Source: Rhodobacteraceae bacterium HLUCCA12
Lineage (GTDB): Bacteria; Pseudomonadota; Alphaproteobacteria; Rhodobacterales; Rhodobacteraceae
Direction of reading: 5' to 3'
NCBI GenBank assembly: GCA_001314715.1
Contig: LJSV01000003.1
Location: forward strand, 186,001-250,000
DNA: 64,000 nucleotides
Part shown: piece by piece, positions 35,754 through 44,604 of the stretch
Layout of the letters: each line of letters starts with the position of its first letter
Numbering within the stretch: position 1 is the first letter of the stretch
Notes under the pieces: model-generated
What the model was told of the DNA's origin: nothing
The model's database searches: none
The model's input: only the letters and a program-made list of their open reading frames with translations
Position numbers and translations under genes: made by a program

Positions 35754-35793
35754 GGGGGTGAGCCGCGCAGCGGCGAGGGGGGCAGCGCCCCCC
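35754..35793 (+). repeat. Right half of interrupted intergenic repeat (copy 1)
   Basis: It begins with the second GGGGG target copy, then hairpin one GCCGC-GCA-GCGGC (35762-35774) and hairpin two GGGGGGC-AGC-GCCCCCC (35777-35793). Joined to 27599-27627 it recreates the architecture of the intact copy at 52158-52220. It lies just downstream of the leftward LysR gene and may act as its terminator. Confidence 0.8.
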
Positions 35794-35825
35794 TGCCCGG
35801 CCCCGTTGCGCAAAGGCCCAGCCGG

Positions 35826-36698
35826 TCATGCGTCGATCAGCCACTCGGCCACCAGCCCCGCCGCCGGCGCGGCACCGGTGGCCAGCCACAGCACCATCAC
35901 CCGATCCAGCGCCAGCGCCGGGCCAAAGGGCTGCACCAGCCGCCCATCGGCAAGATGGCGACCCACCAGCGCCTGCCGGGACAGCGCGATGCCGGCGCCG
36001 TTCACCGCCTCCTCGACGCACAGAACGGTCGTGTCCAGCACCGGCCCGCGCGGGGCCAGTTCCGGGCGTCCCGCCACCCGCGACCAGGCGCGCCAGTCCT
36101 CGGGATGCCGCGCATCGACCAGGCACTGGGCCGGGTCGAGATCGCTCGGGCCGCGCCATCGCCGTGCCAGGGCGGGCGCGCAGACCGGAACCAGAGTTTC
36201 GCGCGCCAGCGTGAACGTGCCGGACCGCGCGCCCATCGACTGGTGAAACAGGTAAAGATCGCAGCCGTCGCGTCCGGGTTCGGGCGCGGCGTCCATGGTC
36301 ACGATCTCGACGCGGATATCCGCCAGCGCCCGGCGCAACTGCGGCAGGCGCGGCGACAGCCAGAGCTGGGCGATGGCGGGATCGGTCGCGATCCGCACCC
36401 GGCCCGGCGCCGCCGCGGCCTGCAGGCGGTGGGTCGCCGCGTTCAGCGCATCGAACGCCGCGGTGAAGTCGGGCAAGACCTCGCGCCCAAGCGCGGTCAG
36501 GCGCACGCCGCGCGCCGCGCGTTCGAACAGCGCCGCGCCCAGCGTCGTTTCAAGCCCCTTGAGATGCGCGGTAATCGCCCCCGGCGTCACGCCCAGTTCC
36601 TGGGCGGCGGGGGCGAATCCGCCCAGTCGGCCTGCGGCCTCGAAGGCGCGCAATGCCGTCAATGGCGGCTTGCGTGGACGCGGCGACTGGGCGGACAT
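35826..36698 (-). CDS. LysR-family transcriptional regulator
   Basis: A 290-aa LysR regulator. The N-terminal winged HTH is PPLTALRAFEAAGRLGGFAPAAQELGVTPGAITAHLKGLE, and a PBP2-like effector domain follows (about 95-285). The pattern resembles the GcvA-like branch. Its start codon directly abuts five 15-base tandem repeats. The nearest same-strand gene upstream is a DMT transporter; no divergent partner exists, so targets are not obvious. Confidence 0.9.
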   Translation of the reverse strand: MSAQSPRPRKPPLTALRAFEAAGRLGGFAPAAQELGVTPGAITAHLKGLETTLGAALFERAARGVRLTALGREVLPDFTAAFDALNAATHRLQAAAAPGRVRIATDPAIAQLWLSPRLPQLRRALADIRVEIVTMDAAPEPGRDGCDLYLFHQSMGARSGTFTLARETLVPVCAPALARRWRGPSDLDPAQCLVDARHPEDWRAWSRVAGRPELAPRGPVLDTTVLCVEEAVNGAGIALSRQALVGRHLADGRLVQPFGPALALDRVMVLWLATGAAPAAGLVAEWLIDA

Positions 36699-36773
36699 TT
36701 GCCTGAATTATTCTTGCCTGAATTATTCTTGCCTGAATTATTCTTGCCTCAATTTTTCTTACCCTAATTTCTC
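36699..36773. repeat. Five 15-bp tandem repeats before the LysR start
   Basis: Unit TTGCCTGAATTATTC is present three times exactly (36699-36743), followed by two diverged copies TTGCCTCAATTTTTC and TTACCCTAATTTCTC up to 36773. On the coding strand each perfect unit reads GAATAATTCAGGCAA, with an internal GAAT/ATTC dyad and an AGG near the start codon. The array is AT-rich in a GC-rich genome and covers the leader of the regulator gene. Confidence 0.9.
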
Positions 36774-36884
36774 ACAAGATCAAGTTGCGCGCAACCTTTT
36801 TCTGGCCGGCATGCACACCAGCAGCCACGCCCAGGACGCGCGCAGCCATCGGCGCGGCAGTCCAGCTCCGTGCAGGCTTTGCGC

Positions 36885-37787
36885 TCAGGACGACTGGCGC
36901 GCCTCTCGCAGGATGATGATGATACCGCTGGCGACGATGATCGCCGCGCCCGCCAGCGTCCAGGCGCCGGGAAGGTCGCCCCAAATGATCCAGCCGAAAC
37001 CCGCCGCCCAGATCAGCGCGGTATAGTCGAACGGCGCGACGATGGCGGCCGGGGCCAGCCGGAACGCATGGCCGATCAGCGCCAGGCCCAGGCTGCCCAG
37101 AACCGCCGTGGCCAGAAACATCCCGGCATCGCCCATCTGCACCGGGCTCCAGGATGCGATCGCCAGCGGCGCGGCATAGAGCATCGGAAACAGCATGGCG
37201 AACAGCATCATCGTCAGCAGCCGTTCCGAACGGTCGATCCAGCGCGCGCTGATCATGAACAGGGCATAGAACAGCGCCGTTCCCACCGGCAGAAGCGAGG
37301 CCAGCTGGAACGTCGCGCCGCCCGGACGCACGATCACCAGCACGCCGACGAACCCCAGCAGCACCGCCCCCCAGCGCCGCCAGCCGACCTGTTCCCCCAA
37401 GAGCGGGACCGACAGCGCGGTGATGAAGATCGGCGCGGAAAACACCAGCGACGTGGCCTCGGCCAGTGGCAGATGCAGCAGCCCGGTGAAATAGAGCCAC
37501 GCCCCCAGCGCCATCACCAGCCCGCGTCCGGCATGCAGCCGCATGTGATCGGTGCGCAGCCCGCGCAGGCCGAAGACGCCGACGATCAGCCCGGCGATGA
37601 TGGGCACGGCCAGCAGGTTGCGCAAGAACAGGATCTGGATCGGCGGATAGCGTTCGGTCAGAACCTTTGCCAGCGCGTCATTGGCCACCAGAAAGGCGAC
37701 CCCGGCGCAAATCGTCAGGATCGCCAGCGGCGTCTCATGCGAATTCAGCGTTCCGGTCTGGCGCATCTCGCCCCTCGCGTGTTTCAT
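36885..37787 (-). CDS. DMT-family (EamA) transporter
   Basis: A 300-aa inner-membrane protein with about ten hydrophobic helices arranged as two EamA repeats (for example ILTICAGVAFLVANDALAKVL, then LGEQVGWRRWGAVLLGFVGVLVIV near the middle). Members export metabolites or amino acids; the substrate is not predictable. It ends about 110 bases before the repeat array of the LysR gene. The start MKHARGEMRQTG is the track start and could be a few codons shorter. Confidence 0.88.
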   Translation of the reverse strand: MKHARGEMRQTGTLNSHETPLAILTICAGVAFLVANDALAKVLTERYPPIQILFLRNLLAVPIIAGLIVGVFGLRGLRTDHMRLHAGRGLVMALGAWLYFTGLLHLPLAEATSLVFSAPIFITALSVPLLGEQVGWRRWGAVLLGFVGVLVIVRPGGATFQLASLLPVGTALFYALFMISARWIDRSERLLTMMLFAMLFPMLYAAPLAIASWSPVQMGDAGMFLATAVLGSLGLALIGHAFRLAPAAIVAPFDYTALIWAAGFGWIIWGDLPGAWTLAGAAIIVASGIIIILREARQSS

Positions 37788-37866
37788 GGCCAGATGTCGC
37801 TATCAGAAGTCGTGCGGGGTTGCCAGACGATGGGCAGCGCGCCCCGCCGCGCCTGCCCGTCGCCCG

Positions 37867-38895
37867 TCAGGCCGGATCGGCGATGCGGACGATGGATTTG
37901 CCGATGTTGCGCCCGCCCAGCATGCCGGTAAAGGCCGGAACGATCTGGTCGAACCCGTCATGACGGTTGAACCGCTCGACCACCTGGCCGGTGCGCAGCC
38001 AACCGGCCATCGTTTCGGTGAATTCGGGATGGTCCTTGTAAAGATCGTAGACGATGAAGCCGCGCACGCTGAGGCGGCGCACCAGCACCCAGCGCATGAA
38101 TTCGTCCAGCGCGCCGGGGTCGCCGCCCTGTTGTCCGTCGTATTGCGCGATCAGCCCGCACACCGCGATCCGGCCGAACATGTTGAAAAGCGGCGTCACC
38201 GCGGCCGCGACCGGGCCGCCGACATTTTCGAAATAGACATCGACGCCATCGGGGCAGGCGCGGGCAAGCTGCGCCGCATAATCGTCGGCGCGATAATCGA
38301 CGCAGGCATCGAAGCCGAAGTCCTGCACGACGCTGGCGCATTTCGGCGCACCGCCCGCGATACCCACCGCGCGGCACCCCTGTGCGCGTGCGATCTGCCC
38401 GACCAGCGACCCCACCGCCCCGCCAGCGGCCGAAACCACCACCGTCTCGCCCGCCTTGGGCTGCCCGATGCCCAGCAATCCCGCATAGGCGGTAAAGCCG
38501 GTCATACCCAGCGCGCCCAGCCAGGATTCCGGCGCGGCAAGCGCCGGATCGACGGCTTCGGCATGTTGCGCGCGAACCAGTGCATAATCCTGCCACCCGC
38601 CCTGGATGGCGACCAGATCGCCCGGCCCGAATGCCGGATCGCCCGATTCGACCACCTGCGCAACACTGCGTCCGGGGATCGGCTCGCCGATCTGAAGGGG
38701 CGGCGTATAGCTTTCGCGGTCATGCATCTTGAGCCGCAGATAGGGATCGACCGAGATCCAGAGATTGCGGCAAAGGATCGTGCCGGGTTCGACCGCGGGC
38801 ACGGGCGTCGTGCGCAGACCGAACGTGTCGGCCCCCACCGCCCCCTGCGGCCGGGCGGCGAAAACATGCTGGCGGTTCGTCTTGGCCGTAGTCAT
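37867..38895 (-). CDS. NADP-dependent MDR oxidoreductase (CurA/YncB-like)
   Basis: A 342-aa zinc-independent medium-chain reductase. WISVDPYLRLKM near residue 46, GMTGFTAYAGLLGIGQPKAGETVVVSAAGGAVGS in the Rossmann region and VYFENVGGPV are hallmarks of the leukotriene-B4-dehydrogenase/CurA group, which reduce alkenal or enone double bonds with NADPH. It overlaps the upstream OYE-like gene by four bases, so both enone reductases are coexpressed. Confidence 0.9.
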   Translation of the reverse strand: MTTAKTNRQHVFAARPQGAVGADTFGLRTTPVPAVEPGTILCRNLWISVDPYLRLKMHDRESYTPPLQIGEPIPGRSVAQVVESGDPAFGPGDLVAIQGGWQDYALVRAQHAEAVDPALAAPESWLGALGMTGFTAYAGLLGIGQPKAGETVVVSAAGGAVGSLVGQIARAQGCRAVGIAGGAPKCASVVQDFGFDACVDYRADDYAAQLARACPDGVDVYFENVGGPVAAAVTPLFNMFGRIAVCGLIAQYDGQQGGDPGALDEFMRWVLVRRLSVRGFIVYDLYKDHPEFTETMAGWLRTGQVVERFNRHDGFDQIVPAFTGMLGGRNIGKSIVRIADPA

Positions 38896-40112
38896 GGCGC
38901 AGATCCCTTCGGATTGTCAGTTGTGGCCTGGGGTCGATCCCAAAGCGCGGTCGGGGGGCGATCGGCCTGCCGGGCCGAGGCGATTTCGGGCGCGCCGCCG
39001 TGAACCAGGGCATAGCCGGTCCAGTTGTTGGGGCGCGCGCGGATGTATTGCGGCGGATAGTCGATATCGACACCCAGTGCCGCCGCGGCATGCCAGGCCC
39101 AGCGCGGGTCGTCCAGCAGGGCGCGGGCGATGGCCACCAGATCGGCCCCGCCCTCGGCGACGATGGCCTGGGCCTGCGGTCCGTCAAGGATCTGGCCGAC
39201 GGCCATGGTGGCCAGCCCGGCCCGTTCGCGGATGCGCGCGGCGAACGGCACCTGATGGCCGGGCGTCGCCGCCGGGATGCGCACATCCGGCGTCAGATTG
39301 CCCGCCGACATGACCGCGTAATCCACGCCCAGCGCCGCAAGCGTCTGGGCCAATGCCACGGCATCGTCCAGCGTCAGCCCGTCAGGATGCCAATCGGTGC
39401 TGGTCATGCGCACGCCCAGCGCGCGCGTGGCAGGCAATGCGGCCCGCACAGCGCGCACGACCTCGATCAACAGGCGATTGCGTGCGGGCTGATCGCCGCC
39501 CCAGTCATCGGTGCGGCGATTGGTCAGCGGCGACAGGAACTGGTGCAGCAGGTAGCCATGCGCGGCGTGAATCTCGACCAGGTCGAACCCGGCGCGGTCG
39601 GCGCGTGCGGCGGCGGCGGCGAAATCGTCGATCACCTGTGCGATATCGGCCCCGGTCATGACGCGCGGCCGGTGCCAGCCCGGTGCGACCGGCAGGGCCG
39701 AGGGGGCGACGGTTTCCCACGCGCCTTCGTCCGGGGGAAGCGATTCGCCCTTGCTGCGCTCGAAGATACTGCGCGCCGAGGCCCGGCGGCCGGCATGGGA
39801 CAGCTGAATGCCCAGCGCGGCCGGCGAAAAGGCGCGTATCTGCGCCAGAATCGCACCCAGCGCCGCCTCATGGGAAGCGTCGTAAAGGCCCAGGCAGCCA
39901 TGCGTGATCCGGCCTTGCGCGTTGACGGCCGTGGCCTCGGCGATCACCAGCCCGGCGCCCGACAGCGCCAGCCCGCCCAGATGCACCAGATGCCAGGGCT
40001 GGACCCGCCCGGCAACGGCGCTGTATTGGCACATCGGCGAGGCCACGATGCGGTTTTCAAGACGCAGCGGACCCAGGGTGAACGGAGAAAAAAGTGTCGC
40101 GGCCGTGGTCAT
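38892..40112 (-). CDS. Old Yellow Enzyme-family NADH:flavin oxidoreductase (YqjM-like)
   Basis: A 406-aa FMN protein of the OYE family. LFSPFTLGPLRLENRIVASPMCQYSA at the N-terminus, HAGRRAS, FDLVEIHAAHGYLLHQFLSPLTNRR and VAIARALLDDP are conserved, and the cysteine in SPMCQYS suits the thermophilic-like YqjM branch. It reduces activated C=C bonds with NAD(P)H. It overlaps the downstream MDR reductase by ATGA. Physiological substrate is unknown. Confidence 0.92.
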   Translation of the reverse strand: MTTAATLFSPFTLGPLRLENRIVASPMCQYSAVAGRVQPWHLVHLGGLALSGAGLVIAEATAVNAQGRITHGCLGLYDASHEAALGAILAQIRAFSPAALGIQLSHAGRRASARSIFERSKGESLPPDEGAWETVAPSALPVAPGWHRPRVMTGADIAQVIDDFAAAAARADRAGFDLVEIHAAHGYLLHQFLSPLTNRRTDDWGGDQPARNRLLIEVVRAVRAALPATRALGVRMTSTDWHPDGLTLDDAVALAQTLAALGVDYAVMSAGNLTPDVRIPAATPGHQVPFAARIRERAGLATMAVGQILDGPQAQAIVAEGGADLVAIARALLDDPRWAWHAAAALGVDIDYPPQYIRARPNNWTGYALVHGGAPEIASARQADRPPTALWDRPQATTDNPKGSAP

Positions 40113-40192
40113 GTGCCCTTCGCGATTGCCGGTTGCCGGAGGCGAGTAAAGCCGCCAGCCGCCACAATCACAAGGAACGCCTGCCCTGGCGG

Positions 40193-40218
40193 CCGGCTTT
40201 CACATCTGTGAAGGCCGG
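40193..40218. terminator. Hairpin after the metzincin gene
   Basis: CCGGCTTTCAC and GTGAAGGCCGG form an 11-base stem with one G-U pair and a four-base loop. It lies between the metzincin stop and the OYE start on the same strand, so it may separate the two units. No T-run. Confidence 0.45.
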
Positions 40219-40247
40219 ACCGACGCGCATGGGCGGCACGCGCACGA

Positions 40248-43200
40248 TCAGGGGGGCGTCACGGACCATTCAAAGGCCCGATCCAGCCGGTTGCCGAACC
40301 TGTCGCCGAAGGCCGGCCCCAGCCGCACGGTCAGCGCCTCGTCGGGGTCGGATTGCGGGTCTTGCGGCCAAAGCGACAGATGCCGTCCATCGGGCGAGAG
40401 CGCGGCGCGATGGCGGATCGGCGCGCCATCGGTGCCGAGCAGGGACACATGCGCCAGGCTTTCGGCCGGGATGGCGCGATCGAACCGCGCGCCGATCAGC
40501 GGCGCATCGGACAGCGAAACCGGCTCGGGCGGGCGGTCCAGCAGCACCGGAATGATGCGGCTGCGCTGGGCAATGCCGTCGCGCACCGTCAAGCGCAGGC
40601 TGGGTGCCGGCCCGACCGGCAATTCGGCCGGGTCGATCCGGGCGCCGGTGGCGATCTGGTCCAGCAGCAGGAACTGCCAGTCGCTTTCGGCATCGGGGCT
40701 GTATTGCAGATCGACCCGCGGCCGATCCCCATGAAGCGCCCAGTCCAGTCGTGCCGGCCCCGCGCGCAGGTCCAGCACCTGCGATTGCGGTTCGGCGCGC
40801 GGCGCGGTTTCGGGTGCCGCAAGACTGGCCAGCACCGTATCACCGCGCCGGACGATCAGGTCGCGGGCCGCTGGGTGATACGGCAGGGTCAGGGCGAAAT
40901 CCTGCCACCAGGCGGGATCGTCCGGGTCGGATGCGGTGGCGTCGGGCGTGGCCAGTCGCGGCGCATTGCCCTGCGGCGTCAGGTCGTGATGGCCATCCTC
41001 GGCCAGGGCCGGCGGCGGGGCGGGCTGGAACCGCACCGCCGACAGCACCGCGCCCGCGTCGTCGCGCAACTCGGCGGTGAAATCGCCCGAGGAGGGGCCC
41101 TGATGCGACAGCGGCGTCCGGCTGACGTGGTCGATGCGCGCATCCGCCCCCTGCGGATGCAGCGCGCCCAGAACCGCAAGCCGTTCTGGCGGCGGGCGAT
41201 CCCCGGCGATCAGCCGCGCGATGGTGGCCGGATCGGGCCCCCCGGCAGACGCCAGCCGAACCGGCCCGTCATCGAGAAATCCGAACCGCCGGCTGCCGGG
41301 GGCACCGCCGAATGCCCCCATCAACTGTCCGTATTCCGCCTGATTGAGCCAGATCCAGCCGGTGGGCGTGACGCTGGGCCACATCAGCGGCGCCAGAATG
41401 CCGTCAGCCTCGGCGTTGCCGTGCGCGGCCGACTTGTTCCAGCCGGTGCTGCCGTCAAGCGCCAGGCGAAACCCCTCGATCGTCGGGTCGTCATGGCTGG
41501 CGGGATGGCGCGCGCCGAGCTGGCTGAGATCGCCGGGATTGTGGTTCAGCCCCAGCGCATGGCCCAGTTCGTGCACGATCCCCATGGCCAGCGTGTCCGC
41601 ATCGACGCCGGGGTCGATGGCCATGCCGATGCCGCGATCCTGCTGGTGCAGCGAGAAGAAATCGCCAACCCCTGTGGCGCGGCCGATCTCGGCGACCTCG
41701 AACGGATAGAGGATCAGGATCGCGTCTGCGGGCGTGCGGTGCAGGTCCATCAGCCAGCGCAACCGCGCCGCCGCGCGCCGCACGACATTGACCGCGCGCG
41801 CATCCGATTCCCAGAAGACATTGCTGCCCAGCGCCTCGTTGAGATCCCACAACCCGTTGTGGAACACCAGGTCCGAGGTGCTGACAGTGGTGTCGTCGTA
41901 ATCGGTGAACAGAAACGCGCGGTCGATCGTGCCCTCGACGCCGGGAATGTGGATCGGGGCCATCGCGGTGGCGCGCACGGGAAACAGCTGGGTTGCCAGC
42001 ACCTGCGCGTCGGCAACGGTGCTGCGGGTATGCGCGCGCACCTCGTCGGGCACGCCGCCGGCCCAGCTGCCGGCTTCGAGAAAGGCATAGCGCACGCGCA
42101 AGGTGCGCGGCTCGACACCCCAGTTGCGAAAGCGGTCCTCGCCCTCGAACTCGGTGCTTTCAAGTGGCTCGGGCCAGGGATCAAAGGGGGTGACGCGCGC
42201 CGAAATCAGGCGCTCTGCCCCCGACCATTCGGGCATCCAGCCGAACAGGTTGACCGTATCGACGGCCAGGCGCCGATCCTCTGCGGCGAAACTGTCGTCG
42301 TGGTAGATGCGCAGAACCCCATCGGCATCGGGCGTGCGCCCGTGCTGACCCAGCAGGCGCACCGGCTCGACCGTGGCCTCGACGGTGGCGGGGAAATCGT
42401 GCACCTGCCAATCGGGATGGATCTCATCACGGTGGGTCCATTGCGGTGTCAGCCGCAAGAGCGCGGGCTTGCCCGCGATCAGCGGGGCGTTGCGCATGGT
42501 CTGATAGACATTGAGCGCGATCTGCACGTCATCGTCCGACATGCCCCGATCGGGATCGACCAGCGTCGAGAACCGCCAGTCGCGCCCCTGATCCAGATAG
42601 TGCTCGCCCTCGCGCGACCGAACGCCCTCGGGGCCGCCGGTCAGACGGGCCTCGAATCGGGTGGCATCGGGCAGCGGATCGTCAGGCAGGAAGGCATAGG
42701 TGACATCATCGCGCGGCTCGATCCGCCCGGCGATATCGACCACCTCGCCGGCGGCGTTGCGGGTCTCGACCACAAAGGATTGTCGCAAACTGTCCAGATC
42801 AACCGGGTCACTGAACGCCAGGGTGATGCGCGGGGTCTGGTAATTGACATTCTCGCGCTGGCTTTCGGGTGTCACCTCGACCAGTTCCAGCGGTTGATGC
42901 AGGCAGCTTTCGGGATCTTGTTCATAGGCCGCGCGTTCGCAGACCCAGCCACGGATGCTGGCCACGCGCCCGGTCGGTTCAGATCCGTCGCTGCTGTATT
43001 CGACCACGCGGGCCTGAAAGCTCAGCCGGTAGGCGTCATCGCGGGTATCGACGCGCACCATGCCGCCATCGACCTCGGTATACAGAAACGCGTCGTTCAA
43101 CTGGCCGACGCCGGGGTTGCGCATGGCTTGGGGCGTGGCATAGCCCAGCACCCGGTCGGGCTGGAACATGTGGTTGGTGACGGCACCGACGCCCGTGCCC

Positions 43201-43697
43201 CCCGACCCCGCCCCGCCGCCGGTGCCCGCGAACGGGCGGCGCCACAGGCCGGAGCCGCCGTCGGGCAGATCGGCGAAAACCTGAAACGGCCAGTTGCGGG
43301 CATCGGTGTCGAGGATCGCGTGAACCTGCCGGCCGCTGCCGCCGACCGCAGTCAGACGGGTAACCGACAAAGACCCCGTGCCCGACACGGTTTCGGTCCA
43401 GGCGCCCGATGCCTGCATTTCCCAGACCACGGGGACATGGGCCTCGAACGGGGTCAGGCCACGCATGCGTTCGAACACCGCCTCGGGCAGGGTATCGATC
43501 CAGTCGGTGCGTGAGATGTCCTCGATCGCGCGAAACAGGCCCTCGGGCGAGGACAGGTCAGGGCGCAGTTCAGGCACTGGCAGATCGGGAATGTCCGGCA
43601 AGGCCTCGATCTGTTCGCGCGGGATCTCGATGGTCTGCGCCATCGCAGCGGGCGCACAGGCCAACATCGCAAGGACAAAAATCAGGACCTGGCGCAT
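40248..43697 (-). CDS. Large secreted metzincin-type metalloprotease
   Basis: An 1149-aa exported protein with a signal peptide (MRQVLIFVLAMLACAPAAMAQT). HELGHALGLNH near residue 708 is the HExxHxxGxxH metzincin zinc motif, and LMWPS about 60 residues later is a likely Met-turn. Ig-like segments of the SbsA type flank it (ITLAFSDPVDLDSLRQSFVVE near 305, ARFDRAIPAESLAHVSL near 1075). A Gly-rich stretch lies near 170. Target protein unknown. It starts 15 bases after another exported-protein gene, so the two are probably one operon. Confidence 0.85.
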   Translation of the reverse strand: MRQVLIFVLAMLACAPAAMAQTIEIPREQIEALPDIPDLPVPELRPDLSSPEGLFRAIEDISRTDWIDTLPEAVFERMRGLTPFEAHVPVVWEMQASGAWTETVSGTGSLSVTRLTAVGGSGRQVHAILDTDARNWPFQVFADLPDGGSGLWRRPFAGTGGGAGSGGTGVGAVTNHMFQPDRVLGYATPQAMRNPGVGQLNDAFLYTEVDGGMVRVDTRDDAYRLSFQARVVEYSSDGSEPTGRVASIRGWVCERAAYEQDPESCLHQPLELVEVTPESQRENVNYQTPRITLAFSDPVDLDSLRQSFVVETRNAAGEVVDIAGRIEPRDDVTYAFLPDDPLPDATRFEARLTGGPEGVRSREGEHYLDQGRDWRFSTLVDPDRGMSDDDVQIALNVYQTMRNAPLIAGKPALLRLTPQWTHRDEIHPDWQVHDFPATVEATVEPVRLLGQHGRTPDADGVLRIYHDDSFAAEDRRLAVDTVNLFGWMPEWSGAERLISARVTPFDPWPEPLESTEFEGEDRFRNWGVEPRTLRVRYAFLEAGSWAGGVPDEVRAHTRSTVADAQVLATQLFPVRATAMAPIHIPGVEGTIDRAFLFTDYDDTTVSTSDLVFHNGLWDLNEALGSNVFWESDARAVNVVRRAAARLRWLMDLHRTPADAILILYPFEVAEIGRATGVGDFFSLHQQDRGIGMAIDPGVDADTLAMGIVHELGHALGLNHNPGDLSQLGARHPASHDDPTIEGFRLALDGSTGWNKSAAHGNAEADGILAPLMWPSVTPTGWIWLNQAEYGQLMGAFGGAPGSRRFGFLDDGPVRLASAGGPDPATIARLIAGDRPPPERLAVLGALHPQGADARIDHVSRTPLSHQGPSSGDFTAELRDDAGAVLSAVRFQPAPPPALAEDGHHDLTPQGNAPRLATPDATASDPDDPAWWQDFALTLPYHPAARDLIVRRGDTVLASLAAPETAPRAEPQSQVLDLRAGPARLDWALHGDRPRVDLQYSPDAESDWQFLLLDQIATGARIDPAELPVGPAPSLRLTVRDGIAQRSRIIPVLLDRPPEPVSLSDAPLIGARFDRAIPAESLAHVSLLGTDGAPIRHRAALSPDGRHLSLWPQDPQSDPDEALTVRLGPAFGDRFGNRLDRAFEWSVTPP

Positions 43698-43712
43698 CGC
43701 CGCCTCCGTTCG

Positions 43713-44450
43713 TCACGGGCGATAGGTTTCCTCTTGGTGCAGGGGGGTATCGAAGCGGCCCTCGACGGGCATGCAATCCGACAGATCCGCCCCGTCCATC
43801 AGGTTCTCGCCCTCCATGCGGCACAGGGTGGCGGCAAAGCGGCCCTCGGCATGGGCGCTGCCCGCGGAGAGGTCCAGACGGTCGAAGGTGACGGTGGAGT
43901 CGCTGCCATCCTCGCCCGAGACATAGAACAGTTCCGGCACCATCTGCCCGCCGCTTTCGACGACATACATGATCTCGGCGGGCATCGCCGTGCCCGGCGC
44001 CACATCCGCGTTGGTCAGGTGGATATCCAGTGCCAGAACCTGATCGGTCAGGATATTCGGGCTGTCGGTGTCATGCCCGCTGATCGACAGGCTGATGTTC
44101 TCCATCCCGCCCGCCGCACCCTGGGTGGCGCGGGCCATCGCCTCTTCAATGGCCTCAAGCTGGGCGCGTTCGGCGTCGGACAACTCGTCGGCCATCTCGC
44201 CCAGCGAATCCGACATGCCGGGCACCGACATCTCGATGCGCTGAAAATTGGCGCTGGCCCCGATCTGGCCATCACGTTCGCCGGTGATCGTCACCCATTC
44301 GCGGGCCTCGCCGTCCAGCGTGGCGGTGATCGCGCCCATGACCTCCATCGAGACATTGCCGCCGTCCTGGGCCGCGCCGACCGTGGCGACGGCAAGGCCA
44401 AGCGCAAGGGCCGTGGCGCCCGATTGCAGTTTTCGGCGGCGGATCATCAT
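43713..44450 (-). CDS. Exported protein of unknown function, paired with the metzincin
   Basis: A 245-aa protein with a signal peptide (MMIRRRKLQSGATALALGLAVATVGAAQDGG). The mature part is acidic, contains a helical segment GEMADELSDAERAQLEAIEEAMARATQG and otherwise looks beta-rich, and has two cysteines near the C-terminus (ATLCRMEGE, LSDCMPVEG) that could form a disulphide. No family recognised. It lies 15 bases upstream of the metzincin gene; a chaperone, substrate or inhibitor role is only a guess. The track start at 44669 is rejected. Confidence 0.75.
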   Translation of the reverse strand: MMIRRRKLQSGATALALGLAVATVGAAQDGGNVSMEVMGAITATLDGEAREWVTITGERDGQIGASANFQRIEMSVPGMSDSLGEMADELSDAERAQLEAIEEAMARATQGAAGGMENISLSISGHDTDSPNILTDQVLALDIHLTNADVAPGTAMPAEIMYVVESGGQMVPELFYVSGEDGSDSTVTFDRLDLSAGSAHAEGRFAATLCRMEGENLMDGADLSDCMPVEGRFDTPLHQEETYRP

Positions 44451-44604
44451 GGGCAGGTTTCCTTTGGATGTTACAGCCTCTTTCCGGCAGCCGGCACGGC
44501 CGACACCATCAAGCGCGCTGACACTACCCCGGCAGCCCAGATCACGGCCCCGTTCGAACGAAGGGGGCGCCCGCCGTTTGCGCCGCATGTCGCAAGTAAC
44601 GGCG

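Noticed and set aside
36699-36773. CRISPR-like array
   Set aside because: The 15-base units are directly adjacent with no spacers and no cas genes are nearby; it is a simple tandem repeat.
40353-43514. 1053-aa rightward ORF opposite the metzincin
   Set aside because: The leftward frame has a signal peptide and HELGHALGLNH; the opposite frame has no recognisable feature.
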